The notes under the pieces were generated by a model, which saw only the letters and a program-made list of their open reading frames with translations, was not told the DNA's origin and made no database searches. The position numbers were made by a program, and so were the translations under genes. Of a DNA stretch of 64,000 nt, positions 12,005 through 23,045 are shown in pieces. Origin of the DNA: Fragum whitleyi (taxonomy: Eukaryota > Mollusca > Bivalvia > Cardiida > Cardiidae); the NCBI GenBank assembly GCA_948146395.1, contig OX411543.1, positions 20,485,459-20,549,458 on the forward strand, in the 5' to 3' direction. How positions within the stretch are numbered: the first letter of the stretch is position 1; each line of letters opens with the position of its first letter.

Positions 12005-12729
12005 TGAACGTAAACGTCCACCAAAAACTTATTTTTCATCTGATCACAATATATATTTACAGACTTGTAAAGGATCATTAAAGAATCTTTCAAATGAAAT
12101 TTGGTTGTTATCCATTAGTTAGGTTCTGAGAAAATGATTTTCAAAGTTTCCACTATATAACATATAGAGAAATGACCTCCGCCCAAAAAATACACATTTT
12201 TCATCTGATCACAATAATTTTTGCTAGACTGATAAAGGGTCACTCAAGGACCATTCCAGTGAAATTTGGTTGATATCCATCAATTACATTCTGAGAAATT
12301 AATTTTCAAAGTTTCCACTAAATAACATATAGAGAAATGACCTTTGCCCATAAAATACATATTTTCCATCCGATCACAATAATTTTTAATAGACTGATAA
12401 AGGGTCACTCAAGGATCATTCATGTAAAATTTAATTGGTATCCATCAATTAGAATCTGAGAAAACTCACCTATTACCATATAAGGAAATTAGCCACGCCC
12501 ACTATAGCCATGATTTTCAACCGATTAGAATTCTTTGAAGGAATCTGATAGAGGGTCACACAAGGAACATTCCATGTGAAATTTGATTGAAATCCATCCA
12601 GAACTTTAGGAGGAGAAGATTTTTAAAGTAAAAGTTTATGGAAGGACGGACGGACGCACACACAGAGGCAAGGACGACAGACACCATGCCATGACAATAG
12701 CCCGCTGGCCTTTCGGCCAGTGGTGCTAA
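12005..12729 (+). mobile_element. pearl/HINE-like element, GGCCTTCGGCC family, copy 2 (short)
   Basis: Two to three core units, an ACGGACGGACGCACACAC tract, ATGACAATAGC and the hairpin CTGGCC TTTC GGCCAG (12705-12720). A 9-bp direct repeat, TAACACTGG, flanks it (11996-12004 and 12730-12738). No 5' hairpin motif is visible, so it may be 5'-truncated. If the repeat is a true target duplication, it argues against a rolling-circle mechanism for this copy. Confidence 0.6.
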
Positions 12730-12739
12730 TAACACTGGC

Positions 12740-13419
12740 TACAGAGCCTCCTGCAGCTACTATGCTCCTATTGCTGTGATTGGTTATTAAAACTTGGCAG
12801 CCAGTTAAAGCTGAGTAAAATGCCGGATACTATTTTAGACTAGACCTTTTTTAAATCAGAAAAAAAGTGGGTACAGCGCAACTGCCGCAAAGCAGACATA
12901 TACCCTCCACCAGGGCATTGTCCTACAATTTCTCTATTTCCCACTATAAATGCTTTCAGTACATGGATTGATCTCACTGGAATTTACTTCTTTAGGTATT
13001 TGTATGGCAAAAGTAGATATTGTGGCTTGAAAATGGCATTTTGAAGAGGAGATTAGTGATCCATGTGCATATTTATTTGATTTTTTTATAGTTTTGCATC
13101 TCTTTTTTAATATAACGCTTGGTTTTATCTTTTTTGTGCAAGATTTCCTTTCTAGAAGGATGGATAAGGGACAGGTGTACCCCAACTAACTGTCCTCTTC
13201 ATAGGTGGGAAAAGGCGGTGCATTTAGTCTTGCTTGAATAGCCCAAAACATTAATCCAAAACATTGGCCCAGTATTTTTAGTCTCAAAAGATAGATCTAT
13301 GAATGTAGATGAAGCACTAATGACTAAATTTTTAAGTAAAGTGTTGTTGAATGCGCTGCAGCACCTGAAAGTTGAGCAATTTTATAAAGAACAAAGAAGG
13401 CCAAAAATCGAGTGGGGTC
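12740..13419. other. no recognised feature
   Basis: The frame at 12934-13185 (minus) shows no domain. No hairpins or family members were seen. Confidence 0.45.
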
Positions 13420-14290
13420 TGACCACATGATCAATTTGCAACATGATAACAAAACTTTAGAAAATTTACAAGTTCAAGGGAGATAATTTGGCAAGCACTA
13501 TGTGCAACATTGTAGGTAAAATGCTCCACATAATAGAAATAATGTACAAATGGACATGTTCAAGGGGAAATAATCATTAAGCAGCTTTAATATGTATGTC
13601 ATGAAAAATGCACTTATACTAGTTTACACTGAAAATTACATTGTCCATAAATATATAAGTAGTAGCAGCAATAATGTACTAAAAATGCTCCAGGTAATAA
13701 CAAAATTTACGAGTTCAGGGAGAGATACTTCAGCAAGTAATTTAAGCAAGGTCCTAAAATCTTTATAAAGCACAAGCTTACATTACCTGCTACATTGTGT
13801 ATAAATTTCACTTCAGTAAATGTACTAGTTTCGGAGAAAAGCTCTAGATAATTAAAATATGTGTGAAAATGACAAATTCAAGGGAGATTATTCAGCAACA
13901 AATCATAGTGAGAGGTTCACAATTTCCGGTGAAGATACACATTATGTATTAACTCAATCAAGTACATGCAATAGTGCAGGAGAAATGCTCTGGACAACAA
14001 TAGTTTACTGATTTTTGCATGATCAAGGGGGGATAATTCAGCAATAATTGAGAGTAGGGGCTCCAAAAAATTGAAGGTGCACAACTTCATAAGCAGATAC
14101 ACATTATGTATAAATTTCAAGTCAACACATGCAATATTGTAGGAGAAATGCTTCAGACAACAATAATTCTGCGAAAATTACATGTTCAAGTGGAGATAAT
14201 TCAGCAACCAACAAAAGTAGAGGCTTCAAAATTGCAGGTGCACAACTTCATATGCAGATACACATTATGTATATATTTCAAAACTGTAGC
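13420..14290 (+). repeat. degenerate tandem array, period about 165 bp
   Basis: The phrase (C)AGATACACATTATGTAT occurs at 13929, 14094 and 14258 (spacing 164-166 bp). Each unit also has GGAGAAATGCT, (A/G)AGGGAGATAATTCAGCAA and GGTGCACAACTTCAT. Units further left are more diverged. The period matches the pearl cores, but no hairpin or ACGG tract was found, so this is either a decapped element or a satellite-like derivative. Confidence 0.6.
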
Positions 14291-14304
14291 TTGTGGATTG
14301 TTAA

Positions 14305-14420
14305 CTCTAATGTCATGCTGTACCCAGAATAGTTCTGCTCTGGCAGGAGGTACAGACCAAAATCAGCCTGCATATATATGCAACCTGATCTTAGTCTACA
14401 TTGCCTGTGTGTGGCCCCTT
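14305..14420 (+). mobile_element. left part of a TTAA MITE (CCCTTGTCATGCTG family)
   Basis: TTAA (14301-14304), then CTCTAATGTCATGCTGTA, the family's TCTGGCAGGAGGTA motif and AGCCTGCATATATATGCAA. The right end is missing; similarity fades near 14420. Confidence 0.5.
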
Positions 14421-14588
14421 TAAAGACGGAGTTGCTCATGAATATAATTTATTTTCAATGAGAAAAGTTGCCCTAAACCCTTAAATTCTAGTGCTTTCAG
14501 TTATTTGATATGAGCGTGATTCCAAAGGAGAATTTTGATTTAGCATTAAAAGGGTAAAGAGCCTCAAAATAGAAAAATGTCTTGTATA

Positions 14589-14683
14589 GATCCACAAATT
14601 TAAGTGAGTGATCATAAGAACAATTTTGTCTATACCTGTATAGACAAAATTGACCTTTGGTCACTCACTCTAGATTGCGGATC
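14589..14683. repeat. long imperfect palindrome
   Basis: Two arms of about 45 bp: GATCCACAAATTTAAGTGAG... and its inverse ending CACTCACTCTAGATTGCGGATC. The centre is near perfect (CAATTTTGTCTATA / TATAGACAAAATTG) with a 4-nt loop. A half-copy of the outer arm appears near 44580-44610 (TTGATCTTTGATCACTCACT). Probably a palindromic MITE. Confidence 0.65.
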
Positions 14684-14944
14684 TTTAGCCCAAGTCTAAA
14701 TCTTAGAAATCACAATCGGTTGAGCCATTGGCCAAAGTCAAGGCTACAGAATATAAATTTGTTTCAGCCTAGAACTTATCTTTCCTATCAATGAATACAT
14801 AAACATCAAAGATGATTTGGATTTGACCCAGCAGTGTTTAATCCTGAATGTTCACAGGGAGCCAAGCACTGACACATATCAAAATGTGCCTAAACTTTTG
14901 AATGCCTTAATCCTCTATACAATTTTGAAAAGTTTGTTGATTTT

Positions 14945-15990
14945 TAACTCCACTTGCCGAAGGCCACTGGGGCTTTTGTCATGGCGCTGTGTCTGTTGTA
15001 CGTCCGTCTATGTGTGCCGGTTGTAAACTTTTTCTTTAAAAATCTTCTCCTCAGAAACTACTTGATGAATTTAAACCAAACTTCACAGGAATGATCCTTG
15101 GGTGACCCTCTTTCAAAGTTGTTCAAGAAATTTTGATCCAACTAAAAGCATGGATTTAATGGGCATGGCTAATTTCCAAATATGGTCAAAAGTGAGTTTT
15201 CTCAGATTGTAATTGATGGGTACCAATTAAATTTTACATGAATGATCCTTGGGCGATCCTTTATAAGTCTACAAAAAATTATTGTGATCGGATGAAAATT
15301 TGCACTATTTTATGGGTGGATGTCATTTTTCTACATGTTATATAGTGGAAACTTAGAAATTCATTTTCTTAGAATGTTATTGATGGGTATCAAGTGATGG
15401 GTATTGAGTGACCCTTTATCAGTTTAAAAAAAAAATTGTACTTTATGGGCGGAGGTCATTTCTCTATATGTTTTATAGTGGATTAAAAATCATTTTCTCA
15501 GAATGTAAGTAATGGATATCAACCAAATTTCACTGGATGATTCTAATCAAAGACCCTTTATCAGTCTACCAAAAATCATTTTGATCAGATGAAAAATATG
15601 TCTTTTATGGGCAGAGGTCATTTCTCAATATGTTATATAGTGGAAACTTTGAAAATTATTTTTTGTCAGAATGTAATAGATGGATATCAACCAAATTTCA
15701 CTGGAACGATCCTTGAGTGACCCTTTATAAAAATAATGTGATCGGATGAAACATATGTCTTTTATTGGGAGAGGTCATTTCTCTATATGTTGTATAGTGG
15801 AAAATGAAAATCATTTTCTCAGAATGTAACTGATTGATATCAATCAAACTTTATTGGTATGATCTTTGGGTGACCCGTTATCATGCAGCCTAGAATAATT
15901 GTGATTGGATGAAAAATATGTCTTTTTTGGGCAGAGATCATTTCTCTCTATGTTATATAGTGGAAAATGAAAATCATTTTCAACATCAGT
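14945..15990 (-). mobile_element. pearl/HINE-like element, GGCCTTCGGCC family, copy 3
   Basis: Reverse orientation: the hairpin remnant CTTGCCGAAGGCCACT is at the left edge (14953-14968), then GCCATGAC, an ACGTCCGTC tract and about six core units with TCATTTCTCTATATGTTATATAGTGG and TTTATCAGTCTA landmarks. The hairpin is damaged on one arm. Copies 1 and 2 of this family are on the plus strand at 9.6-12.7 kb. Confidence 0.65.
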
Positions 15991-16093
15991 AGAACCCAAA
16001 ATATCTATAAATCTAATCAAAACTTTGATTTGCTATTAAAAGAATTGCAAGAGGCAGCTCAAACCATTCATGGCTTTCTAGCTTTTTACTTCA

Positions 16094-16375
16094 ATGATTG
16101 ATTGATTGAATGGAGTTTTACACTGCTTTCAACATTTTTTTAGTTATATTGTTGCGGTTGGAGCACCTAACAATGGATTCCTGGTATTTCTCTCACCAGT
16201 ACAACCACCACATCCTTTCCTAGTCTCCAGCTGCTATCTCACATAGGTCTACACTTATCAACCCATTGGTGAGAGACAAATAGTTGGAAAGAATGAGTGC
16301 CGCCATCGGGGATAGAACCCAGGACCTCTAGATTGATAGTCCGACATGCTACCAACTGTGCTATGATGGCGCACC
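16094..16375 (-). mobile_element. tRNA-derived SINE (ATTGATTGA-tailed family), full copy
   Basis: On the minus strand the head (right edge) reads AGCACAGTTGGTAGCAT (A box) and GGGTTCTATCCC (B box), 5' of a body that ends at the left in ATCAATCAATCA. A close copy is at 54857-55137; a headless one is at 28508-28700; a plus-strand one is in a MULE intron at 39014-39179. No ORF belongs to it. Confidence 0.7.
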
Positions 16376-16558
16376 TAGTTTTTTACTTCAAATGTGCACT
16401 GTCTTTCAGAAATCAATGTAATGCATGATCAACTTTTAAAATTAACTTTTTTTCCACCTTATTTTCCTCATTTTTAAAAGATTACCCTCAAGATTGAACT
16501 CCATAATGCATTGACACTACTGACACTATCTTTTTAATGATATGAACATTCCAAGGGA

Positions 16559-16852
16559 TTATTGTAGTAATTGTAAAAGTCTATATAATATACTGGAACT
16601 GGTTTGCATTGAATCTTCGATTTGCATTCTCAATTTCTGCTGCGAAATTTCTACATCATAAATTTGTTTAAGACAGCCAACTGACAAAGATATTTGAAAT
16701 AAATGGAAAAGATTTCCGAGGTCTACATTATTAAGATATCTATTTCTGATTGAGACTGTATGAGCTGCAATAAGAGTTTTTGTTGAGTTTATGTCTACAG
16801 TATAGCCAGGAGTCATGGCAATACTTTGTGCCAGATTAATAGCATTTTTTGT
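16559..16852 (-). pseudogene. unrecognised open stretch, possible exon remnant
   Basis: An open frame of about 97 codons ending with TAA at 16559. Read upstream of its first Met it continues in frame through STKNAINLAQSIAM to an AG at about 16853 (ATATCAAG/GGGTC) that could be a splice acceptor. The composition is balanced and protein-like, with no low complexity. No family was recognised and no convincing donor was seen at the 3' side. It could be a decayed terminal exon or chance. Confidence 0.2.
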
Positions 16853-17082
16853 GCTGACCCCTTGATATACAATATGACATTGTCAAACTACCCAATCAAA
16901 CAAATACCTGTATGTATTATAGTAAATTCCTTCATCATTATTCATTATTTCAATATCAACAGTATAAATCAACAGCTACCTAACAGTCTCTTCAATCCCA
17001 TTTTAAGTGAAAAAGTTACAGCTTTTGTTATAAACAAACTGTCCTCAACCTAGGCAAAGCTGAAAAATATCTGATGTGAGCC

Positions 17083-17175
17083 GGCCTCGGACCAATGCGG
17101 ACAAGTAACATTCAAATTTTTTATTTACAAGTCCAATGCACTAACCACTAAGCAAAAGAGGATCCTCCCTGACGC
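17083..17175 (-). mobile_element. tRNA-like SINE fragment
   Basis: The minus strand reads GCTTAGTGGTTAGTGCATTGGACTTGTAA, an A-box and anticodon-arm-like stretch, but the B box is degenerate. Too short and damaged to assign. Confidence 0.3.
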
Positions 17176-17689
17176 AGGTGTCAGACATTGTATTTAAACC
17201 TACGAAGCTATGCAGGACAGTGATGAGAGTGGTCGCCCATAATAGCTTTATAAAGCAGAATTAGCTACTAGTATCCAGACGCTTGTAGATGCTGATTCCA
17301 AGGCCCATAGCAAAACAGTTGAAACTGCCTATAGAGATATACTTTATTTTCCAAATTTCCAGACGTCCTAAAATGGTGATAATATATATACATGTATATA
17401 GTATATTTTTTCCAAATTTCAGGAAAGGTCAGTTTCATACCCTGAGACTCTCACCTCTATATCCTAACACGCTTTTTCATATGACAAGACAACTATTTAT
17501 ACAATGTGGGCGTCTATGAAGTGACCATGCAGGAAGACTCATTAATTAACCTACCATACTTTATTTTTCACCATAATATTCAGTCCAAAATGCCTCGAAG
17601 TCAATCTTAAAACTCTTTACATCTTAATATTTGGCTGATTGTATTTTGTTTATAATAAATGTTCTTTTCAACAATTTTTTACAGTAAGT

Positions 17690-18105
17690 TACATCCTGAA
17701 ATTGACATTCACCTCAGTCAAAACCATTCTAAATCGCTCACTCAGCGCTCCATTCATTCATTCGAAACACTCACTCACACCATTCAAAAATGCTCAAACC
17801 CATTGAAAAACATAGAATCATCAACGTCATTCAGAATAAATTTAGATAGTGAAAAATCGCGATTTCATTGACATTATTCTATTTGTTAGTCTCTCATAGG
17901 TTCTTGAAGAAATAGGAAGCTATGTATAGAACTTGTATGCGTTTTTATTAAAGGGAAGTAATCAGGTAATCAATATCAATAATTTTGTTCATATTGAACA
18001 AAATTTGCCATATAGAATTACCCCCCATTAAATTCACTCAAAACTCAATCAGCACACTCATTCAATTTCATTCATAAATAATTACAAAATCATTCACCGT
18101 GACAA
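17690..18105 (+). repeat. CACTCA-rich dispersed repeat with central palindrome, copy 1
   Basis: Contains CCATTCTAAATCGCTCACTCAGCGCTCCATTCATTC and, at 17981-18006, the palindrome AATTTTGTTCA..TGAACAAAATTT. An inverted, nearly colinear copy of about 400 bp is at 35255-35665, with fragments at 45590-45700 and 44150-44250. Two separated copies show a dispersed family; ends and mechanism are not defined. Confidence 0.6.
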
Positions 18106-18847
18106 TTTCATGATGTTGTTAACTGTAGTTGTACTTATGTTGCTGGTGCACCTAAAATAATATTTCCCTTCATGATCATTTTTTAACTACTGAACCATGA
18201 ATCATATTGAATTTGGACCAATCCATTATATTTTCACATGGTTCTAAGTTAAGAATAAACAGAAAGATATTGCATAATAAAGCTATACCTGCAGAGGTCC
18301 GTCTGAAGCTGCTCCAAGCGTCCAATAGCCGTCATTGTTTAATTTTCATTCATAAACCTTTGTCATTATTATAACCATCACAAGCATATTGGCCGAGTTT
18401 AAACAATCCACATAATTTTCTCCTAAAACCCACCCCTATACATTCCTAAATGTCAAACATTATTCATTTTTATCCTTTTTCCAACATCCTTTCAACAAAT
18501 GTAATAAACACAGATCTGGATCAGACTAAATACTTAAAATATCTTAAAATCTAAGCCCTTATAATGATTCTCAGTGCACTATTAACCAAAACATAATTCT
18601 ATACCTTGCAATATAAGTTGAACTAATTTGTATCCTATCAGAGATCTGTAAAATATTTAGGCTAGTAAATAGAAAGAGTAAAGAGTTTAACTAAAGCTAC
18701 TATCATTAATTTTGCTCATCCTCAGAAATTTCCATGATTTTATTTCTAATTTAATGCTTAAAGGTCAGACAGATGAATTTTTGTTAAATTATCATGTGGG
18801 AAAAAAGATTTCTAAAACAGTATAAGTTAACATTGACTGTGAGGATT
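18106..18847. other. no recognised feature
   Basis: AT-rich. No ORF, hairpin or repeat family member recognised. Confidence 0.45.
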
Positions 18848-18851
18848 TTAA

Positions 18852-18935
18852 CCCTTTGCTGTTTAATCCCTGCTTTTTACGTGCCAGTAATTTTCTGATT
18901 GAGAAAACATTGTGAAAAAAGAAGAAATTGCTTCT
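18852..18935 (+). mobile_element. half copy of the CCCTTTGC palindromic MITE
   Basis: TTAA (18848-18851) then CCCTTTGCTGTTTAATCCC and the left palindrome arm GTGAAAAAAGAAGAAATTGCTTCT, identical in layout to 34583-34654. At the centre of the palindrome the sequence switches abruptly to the 11-bp-phased element; the right half is absent. Confidence 0.65.
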
Positions 18936-18989
18936 GGCACACGTTGCGATACGCTGAGTATCTCATAAAATTTTGTGCATGCTTAAAAT

Positions 18990-19242
18990 TTCTCAGCGTG
19001 TGCCGAACGTGTTGGAACACGCTCCGCATACGTTCCGCACACGTTCAGCACGCTAGAGACACGCTAGGAGCTCGTACACTTACGCTACGGACACGCCAGA
19101 AACACGTTCGCCAAAAGTTTAACGTGCTTCTAGCGTGTCTCCAGCGTATTGGGAACGTGCTTCTAGCGTGTCCATAGCGTACTGAACGTGTGTCTAGCGC
19201 GTTGCCAGCGAGTTTATAGCGTGTTTCTGGCGTATGACAGCG
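18990..19242. repeat. 11-bp phased ACG array followed by CGT array (orientation switch)
   Basis: Left of about 19110 the motif is (C)ACGYT every 9-12 bp. After AAAAGTTTA it flips to CGTG. CG starts in the right block are 19123, 19134, 19145, 19156, 19167, 19178, 19187, 19198, 19209, 19220, 19231 and 19241: 11 bp apart except two steps of 9 and 10. Only the CG-containing core is kept; the rest of each unit (such as TGTCTCTAG) varies. The halves are complementary and could fold together. Confidence 0.8.
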
Positions 19243-20154
19243 TTTCAGTTTTCAATGAAAATATAAAATCTACCATCAGTTTATCGTAAATAAATAAATT
19301 TGTGCATGTATGTGTGTATGACCCTTTTGACATGTTCATATCTGCATGTTTCCTCATGACCAGTCTAAGAAGGACTTGGAAACTCGATTATAAGTAGCAT
19401 TCTCTATATTTGACAATGAACGATTTCGTTCAAGTCATATACATAAAACTTATGTTATGTTATGTTATAAGCTGCTTGTCTTTTCTTCCATATGAATCCT
19501 TTACGGATTTTCTTAATTCCTTACATTGTCGAGGTGGAGAATGTAGCCTAAATGTATTAAACATTGCGTTTATAGCTTTACAAGTGCGTCTGCTCTTTGG
19601 TTAGAATAACAATACGTTCGCGAAAATACAAACATTCATTCGTCCCATTTGATCATTATCAATATACCAAAAAGACAAGTCCATCGTTGTACCTAGTGGA
19701 CATAATACAAGACGTGTTTTACTCTATTCTGCTCTGTTCAGAATATTTGATTCTATTATATGTACTACAAGTTTGATATTTGGTACACCTTTTTCCCCTT
19801 AATATAGGACTAGCTATTCAAGATTAAGAGAGGTTGTAGAAAGTCATCCTGCATGGTAGACAATATGGAGGAAGAAAGGAGTGCATTATGACAAGTAGCT
19901 CCTTACCCTTTCGCAATATTTTTCGAGTGAAAAGTACTAGAAGCTTTAATCAGCCTGTAATCTTGTAAGTTTGTTATATGCATGTTTTCATATGTAACAG
20001 GTGCCAGTGTATTTTTCTTTTCGTCTTTCCCTATTTTTCATTTACATGAATCAACATACTTTCAATTTGAATATGTGTAGTGGCCTTGGCCTGTTTATAT
20101 ATTAAAGGAATGACTTTAAAGAGGTAATTTCTTGCAGAATTTATATTTACATCC

Positions 20155-20365
20155 AAAACACGCTGCGAACACGTTATAACACGCTAGAAGCGCGTTACAA
20201 ACACGCTAAGCACGTTCTGAGGACGTTACGTGAACGTTAGACACACGCTCAAGAACGTTAGTATACGCTGACATACGCTATCAACACGTCCTGGACACGT
20301 TTCTCACGCGTTACTCACACGTTCAAACTCGCTATGAACACGCTACAAGCGCGTCGTGAATTGAC
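20155..20365. repeat. second 11-bp phased ACG array
   Basis: A run of ACGCT/ACGTT motifs spaced 9-13, mostly 10-11 bp (CG at 20161, 20172, 20182, 20204, 20213, 20224, 20235, 20246, 20256, 20266, 20276, 20287, 20298 and on). It lies in the right subterminal part of copy A. Copy B lacks this block. Confidence 0.75.
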
Positions 20366-20589
20366 AAAAAGAAAATGTAGGTCAGCGTATGCCGACGTTT
20401 TGTGGACTTGATCGTTTTCTCAAATGCGTTAGGCACACGCTGGCTAAAACGTTAAGGTGTGACAGGGCCATTAGCTAGTCACTTCATGACGTTGCTAGCT
20501 GATTATTGCAAGCTCCCCAAGCAAACGCACCATTCAGGATAGGAAAGTAGGAAAGCGTTCGCAAACATTTTCCAGCACTTTGCTTTCCT

Positions 20590-20799
20590 GAACAAAAGAC
20601 TGATGTGGAAGGAGGTATAAACAAAGATCAGCCTGCAGTCTGATATTAGTCTATACCTCCTCATTTTCTCTTTTGAACAAGAAAAGTTTAGAAAATTTCT
20701 TTTTTTTTCCAAATAAGAACCCACCTTAGGGCATCCAGGCTTTTCATCACTTTGATTTTAATGTGATTGTATCAAAATTTTTATTCAGCATGACAAGAC
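20590..20799 (+). mobile_element. TTAA MITE (CCCTTGTCATGCTG family), 5'-truncated
   Basis: Family motifs AGATCAGCCTGCAGTCTGAT, AGTCTATACC and AAAAGTTTAGAAAA, then the right end TTTATTCAGCATGACAAGAC with TTAA at 20800-20803. The left terminus is not recognisable. Confidence 0.5.
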
Positions 20800-20815
20800 T
20801 TAATTTTCTCCACAA

Positions 20816-20894
20816 CAGATCAGAGCTAAAAACATTTATCTTAAGCTTTAGGAAAGTATCAGATCAGAGCTAAAAACATTTATCTTAAGCTTTA
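20816..20894 (+). repeat. 44-bp tandem duplication
   Basis: CAGATCAGAGCTAAAAACAT... (35 bp) occurs at 20816 and again at 20860, with a 9-bp spacer. The copies are identical over 35 bp, so the duplication is recent. Confidence 0.85.
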
Positions 20895-21631
20895 AGAAAT
20901 TAATTTATTACGAGTTCCTTTGAGAAGCAAAAAATAAGTATACATATTTTGATTCCCATGATAAACATGTCTTTAATAGCTGATGCAAATCATTTTAAAC
21001 CCTGAATATCAACTGAACTCTCATAATCCATTCAAATGCAAATTCATGATTATGCAACATATTTTTTACCAAATATTATTTAAAATAATTTATTAATGCA
21101 CCATGTTGATTCAATCAATCTTAATTTACCCTATCATACCAAAAACATCCATAAGGGAATTCAAATATTTGAAAGAACTTTGATCCAGCCAATGCCAGGA
21201 GTACATGGTAGGTCTTGGAGAAAAAAATAAAAGATGAAAAATGACACACATTCCCCATCTGACATCCAATCCTTAAATGACATTGAAACCTAACTGAAAA
21301 TGATATAATTCCTGCTTCTTGAACTTATAAATAAAACTTTACACAGATTCCAAGATTAACAAAATTTCTATAATTTGATGATTCTCAGGTATGCCAGTTT
21401 TGATAGTTTGGCTAATTTGCATTCTTAAGCCTTCCAGAAAACCATTGGGTTTACTTGTCTTGTATGGAACTGTATAACCCTTTCTTTAGTATTCCGTTTG
21501 TAAAGAGGTACATTTGTAGTTTGTGCATCTAATATTGTTTAACTTTCTCTAACAATGGTTTGAAAAATGTGCTTTCCATTGAAATTGAAATACATAGTTT
21601 AAGTAGATTTTCAATATCATCTTAATCCTAA
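20895..21631. other. no recognised feature
   Basis: AT-rich. Nothing coding or repeat-like recognised. Confidence 0.45.
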
Positions 21632-21876
21632 CCCTTGTCATGCTGAATAAAAACCTTAGTTATTTTTATATTGCATCAAAATAAAAGTACAGAAATCAGC
21701 CCGGGATGCACTGATCTTGGGTCAGTATTCATTTTGGCATGCAATTTCTTTATTCTTTTCTGATTTAAGAAGAAGAATCGGGCTGTATATAGACTAAGAT
21801 CAGACTGCATTTTAGTGTAGGCTGATCTTTGTCTTCCTGCCACAAAAGGAATATTTAAGGTTCAGCACTACAATGG
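21632..21876 (+). mobile_element. TTAA MITE (CCCTTGTCATGCTGAATA family)
   Basis: The left end CCCTTGTCATGCTGAATAAA follows CTAA (a mutated TTAA, 21628). The right end TTCAGCACTACAATGG is followed by TTAA (21877-21880). Internal motifs are TAAGATCAGACTGCATTTTAG and TCTTCCTGCCA. 245 bp, no coding capacity. Confidence 0.6.
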
Positions 21877-22809
21877 TTAACATTCAACAGCGGAAACATT
21901 ACTTTGTAAATCCACACACAAAAATAAAATGTCGTACAATTTAACTACCAATGAATGTTTATAGCAGTTTTAACTGTGCAGCGAACAATAGAAAATTGGT
22001 ACAGTTTTTATGATCCCAATGGTCATTAAAGCACCCTCCTATTTTAACCTTTTATCAGATTCATTTTAGCTGAATCATTTTTGTATGACTTAGGTTTATA
22101 GAAGTTTTTCATATTGTTAATTGCCATCTAAATGTCGTATCTACCATATATCTCATAATAAACGCTCCCAGGGGCTATACATAACATGGTCAGGGAGCTT
22201 TTATTTAGTATGCATTTTCTGATTTAAAAAAAATCATTTACTTAATGTGTATATGCCACATTCCCTTTAATGATTGTTTAGTAAAATTCATCTCAAATAA
22301 GAGAAGAAGTCTAAAAAAGTTCCTAGAATTTAAGCATTCAAAGGGGGTTTTCTAAGTAAATAATGTAGGGGTGCTACTATTAGGGAGGGAACTAAGTACT
22401 GCGATATGCAGGGCAAAAATTTGGTTGCATGCCCACCAAGTGAATGGAATAATCCCATGCCTTTTCTTCTGCTCAGAAGTATTTTTTACTAATAAGGCCT
22501 CTTAATTAGTCTGTGGGGAATTAAATACCTAGGCTAATGTCAGAATGAATTTTCATAGATTTAAAAATTAATGAGAGTAAGGTTCGTATGCAAGTTATGA
22601 AAAGATTGTTTTTAAAGAAGAAAATGCTCTAATGTTCCAGCAATTTCCTCTGTTAAAACAATGTTTTCTAAAAATTATCTATACTCATTTTTGCAGACAA
22701 TTCAGTTCATTGTTATCCTGGACAAGAAGAAAATCATCTTTACTTGTCCTGGCACAAGTTTTAGACAAGAGCATTGCCCACAGATGCCAACACTAAGCTG
22801 CAGGTGCTG

Positions 22810-23010
22810 GATAATGCAAAATTTCTAAGTTGAAAAAAGAGTATAACTCTTACAAAAATGCTTTCAGAGTTATTCCCCTTGCTAGTCTGGCTACCTCTAG
22901 TGACGGTGAACACACATGACAAGTTTCATGAAGATATCTTCAATGTAAATAGAGATATGACTAAGGTTAAAGTTTGTCACACTAACACCATCACAGATCT
23001 ACCGATAAGA
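22810..23010 (+). repeat. diverged pearl-like core unit
   Basis: ATAACTCTTACAAAAATG, GACAAGTTTCATGAAGATAT and AGATATGACTAAGG resemble pearl core units, but no tandem copies, hairpin or ACGG tract are present. It lies inside the long-armed element. Confidence 0.35.
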
Positions 23011-23045
23011 AGGGGTAAAGCCAGTCTACAATCTTAATTTTCCAA

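Larger units (their letters stand above)
18936..20475 (-). mobile_element. unclassified TIR element with 11-bp phased CG arrays, copy A (one end missing)
   Basis: The right edge carries the terminal repeat GCTGGCTAAAACGTTAAGG then TGTGACAGGGCC; the left terminal repeat is missing because the element starts inside the array next to the half MITE. About 19258-19915 is the reverse complement of 25990-26690 in copy B. Three array blocks carry CG-centred motifs about every 11 bp. No transposase is encoded; short frames over the arrays are chance. TIR superfamily not recognised. Confidence 0.6.

Noticed and set aside
18899..19177. 92-codon frame rich in R, H, T and C, and its counterparts at 26747-27111
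   Set aside because: Frames over the 11-bp CG arrays; both strands are open because of motif composition.
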